A stretch of 64,000 bases of DNA, taken from positions 1 to 64,000 of the forward strand of contig JADZDD010000035.1 of assembly GCA_020851235.1 (NCBI GenBank). The letters run 5' to 3'. Below are positions 20,253-28,631 of this stretch, piece by piece. The position numbers and the translations under genes are program-made. This stretch comes from Burkholderiales bacterium (GTDB lineage: Bacteria; Pseudomonadota; Gammaproteobacteria; Burkholderiales; Casimicrobiaceae). The notes beneath the pieces were generated by a model, which ran no database searches, was not told the DNA's origin, and saw nothing but the letters and a program-made list of their open reading frames with translations. Each line of letters starts with the position of its first letter. Position 1 is the first letter of the stretch.

Positions 20253-22319
20253 TCACCGTCGCCACGCGGCCCGAATCGCGCGGGTGAGGTCGACGCGAGG
20301 TGCGTCGGTGGCCGCCGCTGGCGCAGCGGTCGCCGCGTCCGAAGGAGGCCATGCCGTCTCCTCGAAGCGCGCGCACACGCGGGCCGTGAGGAAGCGGCTG
20401 CGCGATGCGTAGACGTGGCGATCGCCGTGACGCGACTGCGCGGTCACGTAGAACTTCTGTGGCACGACGACGGTGAGGCGATCACGCGCCCGCGTCAGCG
20501 CCACGTAGAGCAGTCGCCGCTCCTCCTCGATTTCCGCCGTGCTGCCGGTGGCCATGTCCGACGGCAGGCAGCCGTCGACCGCATTGAGCACGTGGACGCT
20601 GCGCCATTCCTGGCCCTTGGCAGAGTGGATCGTCGACAGCACGAGGTAATCGTCGTCGAGCAACGGCGCCGCGGGTCGATCGGACGTCGCCGTCGGCGGA
20701 TCGAGCGTCATCTCGGTCAGGAAGCGTTCGCGGGACGGGAACGTCCCCGCGATGCGACGCAGTTGCGCGAGGTCGCCGGCGCGGGCGTCGGCATCGTCGT
20801 ACAGGCGCTCGAGCTGCGGCGTGTACCAGGCGATGACGTCGTCGAGCTCGCGCGGCCACGCGCTCGTGGAGGTGGTGAGTGCCGCGCACAGCGTGGCAAG
20901 GTCGCGCCAGCCGGCGCTGGCTGCGGGCGGAACGTCGAGCGCGTGCAGCGCCTCACCGGTCGCACCCGTCGCCGCGATCGCATCGAGCAGGCGGTGCGCG
21001 GTCGCCGGTCCGACGCCCGGGACCAGGCGTGCGCCACGAAAGCCTGCAACGCGGTCGCGCGGGTTGTGCGCGAAACGCAGCAGCGCGAGCACGTCCTTGA
21101 CGTGCGCCGCCTCGAGGAACTTGAGGCCTCCGTACTTGACGAACGGGATGTTGCGGCGCAGGAGTTCGAGCTCGAGCAGTGCGCTATGGCTCGCGCTGCG
21201 AAACAGCACCGCCTGCGCCTTGAGCGTGCTGCCGTGCTCGCGCTGCACGAGCACGTCCTCGGCGACGAAGCGCGCCTGCTCCGCCTCGTCGCGCACGGTG
21301 ACGAGGCGCGGCAGCGAACCCGGGCCTCGCACCGCCGTGAGCGTTTTCGCGAAGCCCTCGGTGCCGTCCGCCATCACCGCGTTGGCCGCATCGAGGATCG
21401 GCTGCAGCGAGCGGAAATTCGTCTCGAGCTTCACCACGCTCGCGGCTGGCGTGAATGACGCGGGAAAGTCGAGGATGTTGCGCACGTCCGCGGCACGAAA
21501 CCCGTAGATCGCCTGCGCGTCGTCACCGACCACCGTGACACCGACGCCGTCGGGCTTGAGCCGGCGCAGGATCGTCCCCTGCAAACGGTTCGTGTCCTGG
21601 TACTCGTCGACGAGAACGTGGTCGAACAAGGCGCGCACGCGCGGCGCGATCGTCTCGTCGGCGAGCATTGCGGCCCAGTAGAGGAGGAGATCGTCGAAGT
21701 CCAGAACGTGCTGCGCCTGCTTCGCATCGACGTACGCGCCAAAGAGCGTGTCGAGCGCCTCCTCCCACTCGGCGCAACGGGGAAAGCCCGCGCGCAGCAC
21801 CTGCGCGAGCGGTTCGTCGGCGTTGACGATGCGCGAGTAGATCGCCATGCACGTCGCGGCGGATGGAAACCGCCGGCGCGTGACGTCGATGCGAAGCTCC
21901 TCCCGCACGAGCGCCATGAGGTCTTCGGAATCGCCGCGATCGTGAATCGTGAAGTTGGGGGCAAGACCCACGTCGGTGGCAAAGGCGCGCAGGAGCTTCG
22001 CTCCGGCGCCATGGAACGTCCCTGCCCACGGCAGGCTGAGCGCAGGCTCGTGGCCGGGCCGCCCGAGTCGCCGTGCCACGCTGTGCCCGGCGCGGCGCTC
22101 GAGTTCAGCGGCCGCGCGCCGGGTGAAGGTGATGAGCAGGATGCGTGTCGGGTCGGCGCCGCTGCCGACCAACTGCGCCACGCGCTGCGCGAGCGTCGCC
22201 GTCTTGCCGGTCCCCGCGCCGGCGATCACGAGCAGCGGTGCGTTGCCGTGGTCGATCGCTTGCTGCTGCGTGGGCGTCGGCGCGTGCGGCGACGCCGTGG
22301 CGGTGGAGGGTGGCGTCAT
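20253..22319 (-). CDS. UvrD/Rep-type ATP-dependent DNA helicase
   Basis: A 688-residue superfamily 1A helicase. Motif Q (PTPTQQQAI), Walker A AGAGTGKT (33-40), ITFTRRAAAEL, the Walker B region VLVDEYQDTN (about 237), GDDAQAIYGFR (about 262), LETNFRS, LSTIHSAKGQEWRSVHV and ERRLLYVALTRARDRL are all present. It is close to UvrD/PcrA in order of motifs but differs from housekeeping UvrD (QDTNR rather than QDTNxxQ, reduced length, VEYQ-type spelling), so I do not give a symbol. It would unwind DNA 3' to 5' in repair or restart. An 18-bp perfect palindrome lies 11 bases before its ATG; tRNA-Thr is upstream on the same strand. Confidence 0.93.
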   Translation of the reverse strand: MTPPSTATASPHAPTPTQQQAIDHGNAPLLVIAGAGTGKTATLAQRVAQLVGSGADPTRILLITFTRRAAAELERRAGHSVARRLGRPGHEPALSLPWAGTFHGAGAKLLRAFATDVGLAPNFTIHDRGDSEDLMALVREELRIDVTRRRFPSAATCMAIYSRIVNADEPLAQVLRAGFPRCAEWEEALDTLFGAYVDAKQAQHVLDFDDLLLYWAAMLADETIAPRVRALFDHVLVDEYQDTNRLQGTILRRLKPDGVGVTVVGDDAQAIYGFRAADVRNILDFPASFTPAASVVKLETNFRSLQPILDAANAVMADGTEGFAKTLTAVRGPGSLPRLVTVRDEAEQARFVAEDVLVQREHGSTLKAQAVLFRSASHSALLELELLRRNIPFVKYGGLKFLEAAHVKDVLALLRFAHNPRDRVAGFRGARLVPGVGPATAHRLLDAIAATGATGEALHALDVPPAASAGWRDLATLCAALTTSTSAWPRELDDVIAWYTPQLERLYDDADARAGDLAQLRRIAGTFPSRERFLTEMTLDPPTATSDRPAAPLLDDDYLVLSTIHSAKGQEWRSVHVLNAVDGCLPSDMATGSTAEIEEERRLLYVALTRARDRLTVVVPQKFYVTAQSRHGDRHVYASRSRFLTARVCARFEETAWPPSDAATAAPAAATDAPRVDLTRAIRAAWRR

Positions 22320-22330
22320 CCGGCCGTTCC

Positions 22331-22348
22331 GTCGAACATACGTTCGAC
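22331..22348. promoter_or_regulatory. 18-bp perfect palindrome before the helicase gene (possible operator)
   Basis: GTCGAACATACGTTCGAC has 7-bp arms and a 4-base centre. The inner part CGAAC-N4-GTTCG equals the LexA/DinR box of Gram-positive bacteria, and the target gene is a repair-type helicase, which suggests SOS control. Betaproteobacterial LexA is known to use CTGT-N8-ACAG instead, so another repressor is also possible. A TACCAT hexamer on the minus strand lies immediately upstream of the palindrome, so a bound protein would block transcription. Confidence 0.5.
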
Positions 22349-22433
22349 ATGGTACCGCAACGCCTGCTCGTTTCGCACCGCCCCGGCGCGAAGCGTGACC
22401 GGTATCGCCGGTACTTCCAGGGAGTGGGATCGG

Positions 22434-22506
22434 TGCCGGCAGTAGGACTCGAACCCACGACCAACGGTTTACAAAACCGCTGCTCTACCAACTGAGCTAT
22501 GCCGGC
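22434..22506 (-). tRNA. tRNA-Thr (UGU anticodon)
   Basis: A complete 73-base cloverleaf on the minus strand: acceptor GCCGGCA pairs with TGCCGGC, D arm GCTC/GAGC, anticodon stem GCGGT/ACCGT with loop TTTGTAA (anticodon TGT, reads ACA and related Thr codons), T arm GTGGG-TTCGAGT-CCTAC, discriminator A. The three bases after the discriminator read CCG, so the CCA end is not fully encoded and must be added by the CCA enzyme. It starts 27 bases after sspB on the same strand, suggesting processing from the sspA-sspB transcript. Confidence 0.95.
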
Positions 22507-22533
22507 GAAACGGAGAGCGGGACGCGACGCGTC

Positions 22534-22956
22534 CTACTTGATGATCGAAAGATGCGGTGGCCGCGGCTTGCGCTTGCCACCCTTGGGGCCGACCGGATCG
22601 GGGTCCCGTGGCACGGTCGCCGCGCCCAGGGCGGCGACGGGATCGGCGGGCGCGCTGAACGCAAAACCGTAACCCGTCTCCTTGGCGAAGATCCCCGACA
22701 CGGCGGAGATCGGCACCGCGACCTCCTGCGACGCGCCGTTGAACCGCGCGGTGAACTGGATCCACTCGTTGTCGATCGTGAGCTTGCGCGTCGCCGTCGC
22801 GCCGACGTTGAGGACGATCTCGCCGTTCTTGACGTACGCCGCCGGGACCCGCGTCTGGTCGTTGACTTTCACCGCGAGGAACGGCGTCAACGCATTGTCG
22901 CCGCACCACTCGCAGATGGCGCGAATGAGATAGGGCTTGGCGGATTGCTCGGACAT
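22534..22956 (-). CDS. sspB: SspB, ClpXP specificity-enhancing adaptor
   Basis: A 140-residue SspB. It begins KPYLIRAICEWCGDNALTPFLAV and continues with VPAAYVKNGEIVLNVG and FTARFNGASQEVAVPISAVSGIFAKE, the dimeric domain that captures ssrA-tagged proteins. A flexible linker leads to the C-terminal PHLSIIK, the ClpX-binding tail, matching the family's basic-hydrophobic ending. It follows sspA by 60 bases, the usual pair, and is followed by tRNA-Thr. Confidence 0.96.
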   Translation of the reverse strand: MSEQSAKPYLIRAICEWCGDNALTPFLAVKVNDQTRVPAAYVKNGEIVLNVGATATRKLTIDNEWIQFTARFNGASQEVAVPISAVSGIFAKETGYGFAFSAPADPVAALGAATVPRDPDPVGPKGGKRKPRPPHLSIIK

Positions 22957-23016
22957 GGAGTGCTGAGCATATTACGCAGCCCTGCAACGGCGTCAAGCGC
23001 CGTGCCGGGCCGGCGC

Positions 23017-23616
23017 CTACTTGCGCATTCCCCGTTCAGCGGAGGTCAGCGCCTCCGAGAACGCCGGGCGCGCGAAGAGCCGCTCGGCGTACTTCATGAG
23101 CGGCGCCGCCTGCTTGGGCATCTGGATGCCGTAGTAGTCGAGCCGCCACAGCAGCGGCGTGATCGCCACATCGAGCATCGAGTAGTCCTCGCCCAGCATG
23201 TGCTTGTGCTTGGCGAACACGGGCGTGATCTGGAGCAGCGCATCGCGCACGAGGCCGCGCGCCTTCTCGGCATTCTTCTGGTTGTTGCCCTCGAGCGCCT
23301 CGATGTGGACGAAGAGCTCCTTCTCGAACCGATGCAGGAACAGCCGGGCGCGGGCCCGCATCACCGGGTCGGCGGGCATGAGTTGCGGATGCGGAAAGCG
23401 CTCGTCGATGTACTCGTTGATGATGTTCGATTCGTGCAGCACGAGATCGCGCTCGACCAGGACCGGGACCTGGTTGTACGGATTCATCACCGCGAGGTCC
23501 TCGGGCTTGTGGTCGAGGTCGACGTCGATGATCTGGAAATCCATGCCCTTCTCGTGCAGCACGATGCGGCAGCGCTGCGAAAACGGGTCGGTCGTGCCCG
23601 AATAGAGGGTCATCAT
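23017..23616 (-). CDS. sspA: Stringent starvation protein A
   Basis: A 199-residue GST-fold protein that associates with RNA polymerase. The N-terminal thioredoxin-like part (TLYSGTTDPFSQRCRIVLHEKGMDF) lacks a catalytic GST cysteine/serine arrangement, as in SspA; NPYNQVPVLVERDLVLHESNIINEYIDERFPHP is the conserved core and the surface PHP motif thought to contact sigma/RNAP is in FPHPQLMP. An AAGGAGAC site precedes the ATGATG start. It follows petC by 124 bases with no evident terminator, so it may be read from the pet promoter too. Confidence 0.95.
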   Translation of the reverse strand: MMTLYSGTTDPFSQRCRIVLHEKGMDFQIIDVDLDHKPEDLAVMNPYNQVPVLVERDLVLHESNIINEYIDERFPHPQLMPADPVMRARARLFLHRFEKELFVHIEALEGNNQKNAEKARGLVRDALLQITPVFAKHKHMLGEDYSMLDVAITPLLWRLDYYGIQMPKQAAPLMKYAERLFARPAFSEALTSAERGMRK

Positions 23617-23740
23617 GGCGGTGTCTCCTTGGCGTGCGTCACGACGCGGGCTTGCGCTCGCGGTGGGGCAACAGGCGCGGGCCCGTGTGGCGGCTCGACC
23701 ACCGCGCGGGTGCGACGAGCCTCGGCAGCGGCCGCTCCTT

Positions 23741-24553
23741 CTAGTGCGGCACGTCCTTCCAATACATGCGCTTCAGCGCGTACACGAGCGCGAACAGCAC
23801 GACGAAGTACATCAGCACGATGATGCCCAGGCTGATGCGCTTGTTCTTGGTCGGCTCGCCGACGAAATCGAGAAAGTTCACGAGATCGGCGGCAAACGCC
23901 CGGTACTCCGCGGGCTGCATCGTCCCGGGTGCGTTCGGGTCGGTGTCGACCTGCTGCACGATCCACTTGCCGCCCGGAGCGGAGGCGAGTCGCACGAGGC
24001 CCTTGACGGCGATCGCCGCGGCCGCGGCCTTGCCGTGGTCGTCGAACTCCTGCTCGACCAGCCGGTTGGGGCCGGAGAGCTCCCACAGGACGTGCGGCAT
24101 GGCCACACTCGGGAAGACGAGGTTGTTCCAGCCCGTCGTCGACTTGCTGTCGGCGTAGAAGCCCAGCATGTAGTTGTACAGCCAGTCGGTGCCGCGCACC
24201 CGCGAGATCACCGAGAGGTCGGGAGGCGCCACACCGAACCACTTGGCGGCTTCGGCAGGCGTCATCGCGACCGTCATGGTCGCGCCGATCTTGTCGGCGC
24301 CGAACATGAGGTTGTCCTTGATCTGGTCCTCGGTGAGACCGATGTCCTGCAAGCGCTCGAAGCGCATGAACTGCGCGCTGTGGCAGTTGAGGCAGTAATT
24401 CACGAAGTTGCGCGCACCGCGCTGCAACGACTCGGCGTCGAGGCGATGCGCCGGCGCCGGAGCGAGGCGCAGGTCCGCGCCACCGGAGGCGATGGCAAAC
24501 GTGCCCGTCCCGACGAGCAACGCCGCGACGACAGTGAGGAAGGTCTTCTTCAT
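23741..24553 (-). CDS. petC: Cytochrome c1 of the bc1 complex
   Basis: A 270-residue membrane-anchored c-type cytochrome. MKKTFLTVVAALLVGTGTFAIA is a signal peptide; CLNCH (about residues 54-58) binds haem covalently; the distal Met is probably in the VAMPHVLWELSG or neighbouring region. The C-terminal membrane anchor is ISLGIIVLMYFVVLFALVYALKRMYW, followed by the short KDVPH tail. It passes electrons from the Rieske protein to cytochrome c in the periplasm. It follows petB by 6 bases. Confidence 0.96.
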   Translation of the reverse strand: MKKTFLTVVAALLVGTGTFAIASGGADLRLAPAPAHRLDAESLQRGARNFVNYCLNCHSAQFMRFERLQDIGLTEDQIKDNLMFGADKIGATMTVAMTPAEAAKWFGVAPPDLSVISRVRGTDWLYNYMLGFYADSKSTTGWNNLVFPSVAMPHVLWELSGPNRLVEQEFDDHGKAAAAAIAVKGLVRLASAPGGKWIVQQVDTDPNAPGTMQPAEYRAFAADLVNFLDFVGEPTKNKRISLGIIVLMYFVVLFALVYALKRMYWKDVPH

Positions 24554-24559
24554 GGCGTT

Positions 24560-25831
24560 TTAGCGGACCCTTTCCGGAACGGGCTTCGTCTTGTCGCGCG
24601 CCGTGTACCACGGCATCAGCACGAAGAAGAGGAAGTACACGACAGTGAGGACGCGAGCGAGCACGGTGGCCTTGTCCGCGCCCCCCACCAGCGGCCAGCC
24701 GTCGGGGAACTGGCCCCAGACCGTGACCGGCACGACGCCCAGGTAGCCCAGGATCAGGAACGAGATCACGAATGCGGCGAGCCACGCCTTGTACAGCGTC
24801 CCTCGGTAGCGGATCGACTTCACGGCACCGCGATCGAGCCACGGCAGGAAGAAGAACAGGACGACCGACGCACCCATCGCCAGCACGCCCCAGAACTGAG
24901 AATTGAGGAACGACGGGACTGCGCGCAGGATCGCGTAGTACGGCGTGAAGTACCACACGGGCGCGATGTGCTCCGGCGTCTTCAGCGGATCGGCCGGAAT
25001 GAAGTTGTTCGCCTCGAGGAAGTAGCCGCCCATCTCGGGCATGAAGAACATGATGATCGAGAACACGAACAGGAATACGACGACCCCCACGAGATCCTTG
25101 ATCGTGTAGTACGGATGGCTGTAGATGCCGTCCAGCGGCAGGCCGGTCTTGGCGTCCTTCGGCTGCTTCTTGATCTCGATGCCGTCGGGATTCGACGAGC
25201 CGACCTCGTGCAGCGCCATGAGGTGCGCGGCGACGAGCCCGATCAGCACCAGCGGCAGCGCGATGACGTGGAAGGCGAAGAAGCGATTGAGCGTGGCGTC
25301 CGAGATCGTGTAGTCGCCGCGGATCCACACGCCCAGGCCCTCACCGATGAACGGCACCGTCGAGAAGAGGTTCACGATCACCTGCGCGCCCCAGTACGAC
25401 ATCTGCCCCCACGGCAGCAGGTAGCCGAAGAACGCCTCGCCCATGAGCGCGAGGTAGATGAGGCAGCCGAAGATCCACACGAGTTCGCGCGGCTTGCGAT
25501 AGCTGCCGTACATGAGGCCGCGGAACATGTGCAGGTAGACGACGACGAAGAACATCGACGCGCCCGTGGAGTGCATGTAGCGGATGAGCCAGCCCCACTC
25601 GACGTCCCGCATGATGTACTCGACCGAGCCGAACGCCTTGGCGGCGTCGGGCTTGTAGCTCATCGTGAGGAAGATGCCGGTGACGATCTGCATCACCAGC
25701 ACGAGTGCCGCGAGCGACCCGAAGTAGTACCAGAAGTTGAAGTTCTTGGGCGCGATGTACTTGCCCCACTGCGACTCCCACAGCGGCGTCAGCGGGAAGC
25801 GGGCATCGATCCAGTTCAGCAGCTTTTCCAT
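24560..25831 (-). CDS. petB: Cytochrome b of the bc1 complex
   Basis: A 423-residue integral membrane protein that carries haems bL and bH and both quinone sites. Seen are NFWYYFGSLAALVLVMQIVTGIF, the paired haem histidines in RYMHSTGASMFFVVVYLHMFRGL and in FFAFHVIALPLVLIGLVAAHLMALH, the Qo loop with PEHIAPVWYFTPYYAIL (PxW-type variant of PEWY), and the C-terminal membrane segments. Length fits the single-chain bacterial cytochrome b. ATGA overlap with the end of petA shows tight coupling. Confidence 0.97.
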   Translation of the reverse strand: MEKLLNWIDARFPLTPLWESQWGKYIAPKNFNFWYYFGSLAALVLVMQIVTGIFLTMSYKPDAAKAFGSVEYIMRDVEWGWLIRYMHSTGASMFFVVVYLHMFRGLMYGSYRKPRELVWIFGCLIYLALMGEAFFGYLLPWGQMSYWGAQVIVNLFSTVPFIGEGLGVWIRGDYTISDATLNRFFAFHVIALPLVLIGLVAAHLMALHEVGSSNPDGIEIKKQPKDAKTGLPLDGIYSHPYYTIKDLVGVVVFLFVFSIIMFFMPEMGGYFLEANNFIPADPLKTPEHIAPVWYFTPYYAILRAVPSFLNSQFWGVLAMGASVVLFFFLPWLDRGAVKSIRYRGTLYKAWLAAFVISFLILGYLGVVPVTVWGQFPDGWPLVGGADKATVLARVLTVVYFLFFVLMPWYTARDKTKPVPERVR

Positions 25832-26436
25832 CAGCTCTTACCTTCCTGGCTTAGACCGATGACGACCTTGGTGTCGCTCACGTAGCGGTGCGGCGGCACG
25901 ACGAGGTTCGTCGGCGCCGGAACGCCGCGGTACACCCGTCCGGCGAGGTCGAACTTCGACTGGTGGCAAGGGCAGAAGAAACCTCCGAGCCAGTCGGCGC
26001 CGAGATCGGGCGGCGCGACATCGGGACGAAACGTCGGCGAGCAGCCCAGGTGCGTGCAGATGCCCACGGCGATCCACATCTCGGGCTTGGACGAGCGGTG
26101 CTCGTTCTTGCAATCCGCCGGCTGGATCGAGTTGTTCGAGTTGGGGTCGGCCAGCCGCGAGTCGAGCTTCGGCAGCGTCGCCATCATGGCCGGCGTGCGG
26201 TTGAGCGCCCAGCACACCTGCCCCCGCCACTCGACGGTGATGAGCTGTCCCGGCTCGATCTTGGTGAGATCGACCTCGACGGGTGCGCCGGCGGCACGGG
26301 CGCGCGCCGATGGCCAGAACGACATCACGAAGGGCGTGGCGGCGGCAACCACCCCCACGCCGCCGACGACACTGGCAGCGCCGAGCAGGAAGCGGCGCTT
26401 CTTGTCGTCGACCGTTGGAGTAAGAGCGTCAGACAT
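25831..26436 (-). CDS. petA: Rieske iron-sulfur subunit of the bc1 complex
   Basis: A 201-residue Rieske protein. The N-terminus has a twin-arginine-type motif (DKKRRFLLGAA) before an uncleaved hydrophobic anchor, so it is expected to be a Tat substrate; tatABC lie about 1.4 kb away. The cluster-binding motifs CTHLGC and CPCHQSKFD are intact. It oxidises ubiquinol and hands electrons to cytochrome c1. The ATG is the one giving MSDALTPTVDDKKRR. First gene of petABC, with a TATAAT hexamer about 130 bases upstream. Confidence 0.96.
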   Translation of the reverse strand: MSDALTPTVDDKKRRFLLGAASVVGGVGVVAAATPFVMSFWPSARARAAGAPVEVDLTKIEPGQLITVEWRGQVCWALNRTPAMMATLPKLDSRLADPNSNNSIQPADCKNEHRSSKPEMWIAVGICTHLGCSPTFRPDVAPPDLGADWLGGFFCPCHQSKFDLAGRVYRGVPAPTNLVVPPHRYVSDTKVVIGLSQEGKS

Positions 26437-26562
26437 CCCGATATCCAAGATTAGGCGAGCCTTGGCCTTGCGGTGTGGTGCTGCCGGCAACGGCGGCCGC
26501 CGACCACCCCGCACTCGTGCGCCCACGAACGATTCGTCGCGATGCGCTTGCAAAACCGGGCG

Positions 26563-26568
26563 ATTATA
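26563..26568 (-). promoter_or_regulatory. Probable -10 element of the petABC operon
   Basis: A perfect TATAAT on the minus strand, in the 247-base divergent gap between petA and the protease gene. The transcript would have a leader of about 120 bases. A TTCCGG at the right distance is a weak -35 candidate. Confidence 0.5.
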
Positions 26569-26683
26569 GCGGATCTGCCCGTCGCGCCGGAAGCCTCGGC
26601 ACCGCGCAACGGCATAAATGCACGCGCGATCAAGGACTTGCAACGACTCTCGGCGAGGGTGACGGTGCCACTATACTTCGCGG

Positions 26684-27826
26684 ATGTTGCGCAAGTTCTG
26701 GCTCGTCTTCGCGCAGGCCTGCACGATTTGCCTCGCGCTCCTCTTCGTGGTCGCCACGCTGCGGCCCGACCTCCTGCCGCGCGTCAAGGAGCACGCGGCC
26801 AACATCATCGTGACGCAGGAAACGGCAACGGAAGTCGCCGGCACGCGGGTGACGAGCTACGCCGACGCCGCGCGCAAGGCGATGCCCGCCGTGGTCAACC
26901 TGTATACGAGCAAGGAATTGCCATCGCGCAACGCCCTCGCCGGCGACCCGATGTTCCGGCGGTATTTCCCGTCGCCGACGCCACAGCGGCAGACGAGCCT
27001 GGGTTCGGGTGTCATCGTCTCGCCGGATGGCTACATCCTCACCAATCACCACGTGGTCCAGGGCGCCGACGACATCCAGTTCGTGCTCGCCGACGGTCGT
27101 CGCGTGAAGGCGCATCTGCGCGGCAGCGATCCGGAATCCGACCTCGCCGTCCTCAAGGCTGACGAGGAGGACTTGCCGGCGATGACGTTCGCCCCGGCCG
27201 ACAGCCTGCAGGTCGGCGACGTCGTGCTCGCCATCGGCAACCCGTTCGGCCTCGGCAACACCGTGACCCTGGGCATCGTGAGTGCGCTCGGACGCAATTA
27301 TCTCGGCGTGAATCGCTTCGAGGATTTCATCCAGACCGACGCCGCGATCAATCCCGGCAATTCGGGCGGCGCGCTCGTCGACACCGCCGGCAACCTCGTC
27401 GGCATCAACAGCACGATCTACTCGCAAAGCGGGGGGTCGGTCGGCATCGCGTTCTCGATTCCGGTGTCGCTCGCCCGCAAGGTCTTCGAGCAGATCGCCC
27501 GGGATGGCGAGGTCACCCGCGGCTGGCTCGGCATCCAGCCCGTCCCGGTGACGCCGGCACTCGCGAAGGAACTGTCACTCGCGCAGCCGGAAGGCGTCAT
27601 CATCGTCGGCCTCCAGCAGGGCGGACCCGCGGACAAGGCGGGGATGCAACTCATGGACGTGGTGACCGAGATCGGCGGCAAGAGCACGCGCAACGTGCCG
27701 CAGCTCCTCGCCCGCATCGCCGAGCTCGCCCCGGGAGCGACGGCGAAGGTGCGCATCGTGAGAGCCGGCAGCGACGTTGCCGTCGACGTCGTCGTCGGCA
27801 AGCGCCCGCCTCCCGATCGCCAATAG
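26684..27826 (+). CDS. DegS/AlgW-type periplasmic serine protease (S1C, one PDZ)
   Basis: A 380-residue HtrA-family protease. One N-terminal membrane anchor (ACTICLALLFVVATL) with no cleavage site, then a trypsin-like domain with the catalytic His in LTNHHVVQG, Asp in SDLAVLKA and Ser in NPGNSGGAL, and a single C-terminal PDZ domain (GWLGIQPVPVTPAL to GSDVAVDVVVG). Anchor plus one PDZ is the DegS/AlgW layout, whose known role is cleaving anti-sigma factors on envelope stress; DegP/Q have two PDZ domains and a cleaved signal. The target here is not known; no rseA/mucA gene is nearby. A TATACT hexamer lies at 26672-26677, very close to the ATG. Confidence 0.93.
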   Translation: MLRKFWLVFAQACTICLALLFVVATLRPDLLPRVKEHAANIIVTQETATEVAGTRVTSYADAARKAMPAVVNLYTSKELPSRNALAGDPMFRRYFPSPTPQRQTSLGSGVIVSPDGYILTNHHVVQGADDIQFVLADGRRVKAHLRGSDPESDLAVLKADEEDLPAMTFAPADSLQVGDVVLAIGNPFGLGNTVTLGIVSALGRNYLGVNRFEDFIQTDAAINPGNSGGALVDTAGNLVGINSTIYSQSGGSVGIAFSIPVSLARKVFEQIARDGEVTRGWLGIQPVPVTPALAKELSLAQPEGVIIVGLQQGGPADKAGMQLMDVVTEIGGKSTRNVPQLLARIAELAPGATAKVRIVRAGSDVAVDVVVGKRPPPDRQ

Positions 27827-27855
27827 CGCGTGACGGGCGCCCGCCGCAGCGATCG

Positions 27856-28626
27856 CTACTTGGCGGCCGCTTCCTCGCCGTCACCCTCCGGCGCGGAGAC
27901 GCTCACGAAGCGCGCGAGGATGAGTCCCAACTCGTAGAGGAGCCACAGCGGAATGGCGAGCATGAGTTGCGAAAGGACATCGGGCGGCGTGAACACGGCA
28001 CCCAGGACGAAAGCGCCGACGATCACGTACGAGCGGATCGCGCGGAGCTTCTCGAGACTCACCACCCGCATGCGGACCAGCACGATCACGACGACCGGCA
28101 CTTCGAAGGTGAGGCCGAAGGCGAGGAACATCGCGAGGACGAACGACAGGTACTTGTCGATGTCCGTCATCATCTGCACGCCGGCCGGCGCATAGCCCGC
28201 GAAGAAGCCGAACATCACCGGGAAGACGAAGAAGTACGCGAAGGCCATGCCGATCACGAAGAACACGACGCTCGACACGATCACGGGCGCGGCCAGTCGC
28301 TTCTCGTGCTGGTAGAGCCCGGGGGCCACGAAAGCCCATGCTTGCCACATCACGTACGGAAGCGCGACCAGGAACGCCGCCATCAACGTGACCTTGAGCG
28401 GCACGAGAAACGTGCCGGTGACGTCGGTGGCGATCATCGTCGCGCCCTGCGGCAGCGCGCGCAGGAGCGGGCGCGCGAGCAACGCGTAGATGTCCTTGGC
28501 GAAGGGAAAAAGGACCACGAGCACGATCGCCACCGCGATGATCGACTTCATGAGCCGCGAGCGCAGCTCGATGAGATGCGAGAGGAATGTCTCCTGCTCG
28601 CCTTCGGGCGACGGCGTGGCTTCCAT
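27856..28626 (-). CDS. tatC: TatC, twin-arginine translocase core
   Basis: A 256-residue six-span membrane protein that binds twin-arginine signal peptides. It begins with the conserved FLSHLIELRSRLMKSI, and includes PLKVTLMAAFLVALPYVMWQAWAFVAPGLYQHEKR, FAYFFVFPVMFGFF and FGLTFEVPVVVIVLVRM, all TatC signatures. It follows tatB by 5 bases. Convergent with the protease gene 29 bases away. Confidence 0.96.
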   Translation of the reverse strand: MEATPSPEGEQETFLSHLIELRSRLMKSIIAVAIVLVVLFPFAKDIYALLARPLLRALPQGATMIATDVTGTFLVPLKVTLMAAFLVALPYVMWQAWAFVAPGLYQHEKRLAAPVIVSSVVFFVIGMAFAYFFVFPVMFGFFAGYAPAGVQMMTDIDKYLSFVLAMFLAFGLTFEVPVVVIVLVRMRVVSLEKLRAIRSYVIVGAFVLGAVFTPPDVLSQLMLAIPLWLLYELGLILARFVSVSAPEGDGEEAAAK

Positions 28627-28631
28627 GTCGT

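Noticed and set aside
20253..22319. Helicase considered as part of a defence system (UvrD-like helicases occur in such systems)
   Set aside because: Its neighbours are a secreted protein gene and tRNA/ssp genes; there is no nuclease, ATPase or methylase partner, and all canonical repair-helicase motifs are in order.
22398..22412. ACCGG-N5-CCGGT repeat downstream of tRNA-Thr considered as a terminator
   Set aside because: Only 5-bp arms and no T-run follow.
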